From contig CAYRFK010000057.1 of the NCBI GenBank assembly GCA_964423465.1, forward strand, positions 1-22,625: a stretch of DNA of 22,625 bases, in the 5' to 3' direction. Of this stretch, positions 22,558 to 22,625 are shown piece by piece. Each line of letters begins with the position of its first letter. The first letter of the stretch is position 1. This DNA comes from VGWF01 sp964423465 (lineage in GTDB: Bacteria > Verrucomicrobiota > Kiritimatiellia > PWTM01). The position numbers were made by a program, and so were the translations under genes. The notes under the pieces are model-generated. The model was not told the origin of the DNA. It saw only the letters and a program-made list of their open reading frames with translations, and searched no databases.

Positions 22558-22625
22558 GCGTCCTGAATGATCTCTTATGGCAGACTACCTCACGAAGTGG
22601 CAAGTTCAAACTCATGTCGCGACGG

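Overview
The window is 22.6 kb of high-GC, densely packed DNA from a Gram-negative (diderm) bacterium. It contains two outer-membrane beta-barrel proteins, four secreted or lipid-anchored proteins of the LpoB, COG3014, DUF4266 and TlpA types, and a very large secreted protein with autotransporter-associated strand repeats and a PEP-CTERM tail. That last combination, a free-standing GGQ release-factor-like protein, and intergenic spacers made of low-complexity repeats (TTCACGG-type and TGTTGGATGTTG-type) suggest an uncultured Verrucomicrobiota, Kiritimatiellota or Lentisphaerota relative. This placement is inferred from gene content and was not tested phylogenetically. No rRNA, tRNA, CRISPR array, transposase, integrase or phage gene was seen.

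Layout. (1) 1-2576, plus strand: a tight cassette of DUF3570 outer-membrane protein (5' end outside the window), ApbE-like FAD:protein FMN transferase, TlpA-like thioredoxin and DUF4266 mini-lipoprotein ending in GGGGCGCN. (2) 2595-3917, minus: phosphomannomutase/phosphoglucomutase. (3) 4000-6780, plus: oligoribonuclease-like exonuclease, secreted MORN-repeat protein, a hairpin-forming repeat spacer, a zinc-ribbon miniprotein and a GT4-type glycosyltransferase. (4) 6734-7908, minus: membrane-anchored FHA protein coupled to a lone pseudopilin. (5) 8072-10405, plus: LpoB-like lipoprotein, COG3014-like lipoprotein and GGQ release-factor-like protein. (6) 10406-10694: repeat-filled spacer. (7) 10695-14357, minus: operon purD-purE-degenerate S41 protease-tsaC. 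(8) 14518-15792, plus: OmpP1/FadL-like protein, followed by a perfect 14-bp hairpin. (9) 15843-22514, minus: 2223-residue PEP-CTERM repeat protein.

How the genes fit together. Region 1 looks like an extracytoplasmic redox or flavinylation module of unknown purpose and is the best candidate for an undescribed system. Regions 2 and 3 combine sugar-phosphate supply, glycosyl transfer and RNA turnover. Region 5 suggests control of peptidoglycan synthesis plus ribosome rescue. Region 7 is purine biosynthesis with tRNA threonylcarbamoyladenosine synthesis and a protease homologue that appears catalytically dead. Six gene pairs overlap by exactly 4 nt (GTGA five times, ATGA once), so translational coupling is a repeated theme. 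No gene-free stretch exceeds 300 bp; the largest are 5136-5338 and 10406-10694, and both consist largely of repeats.
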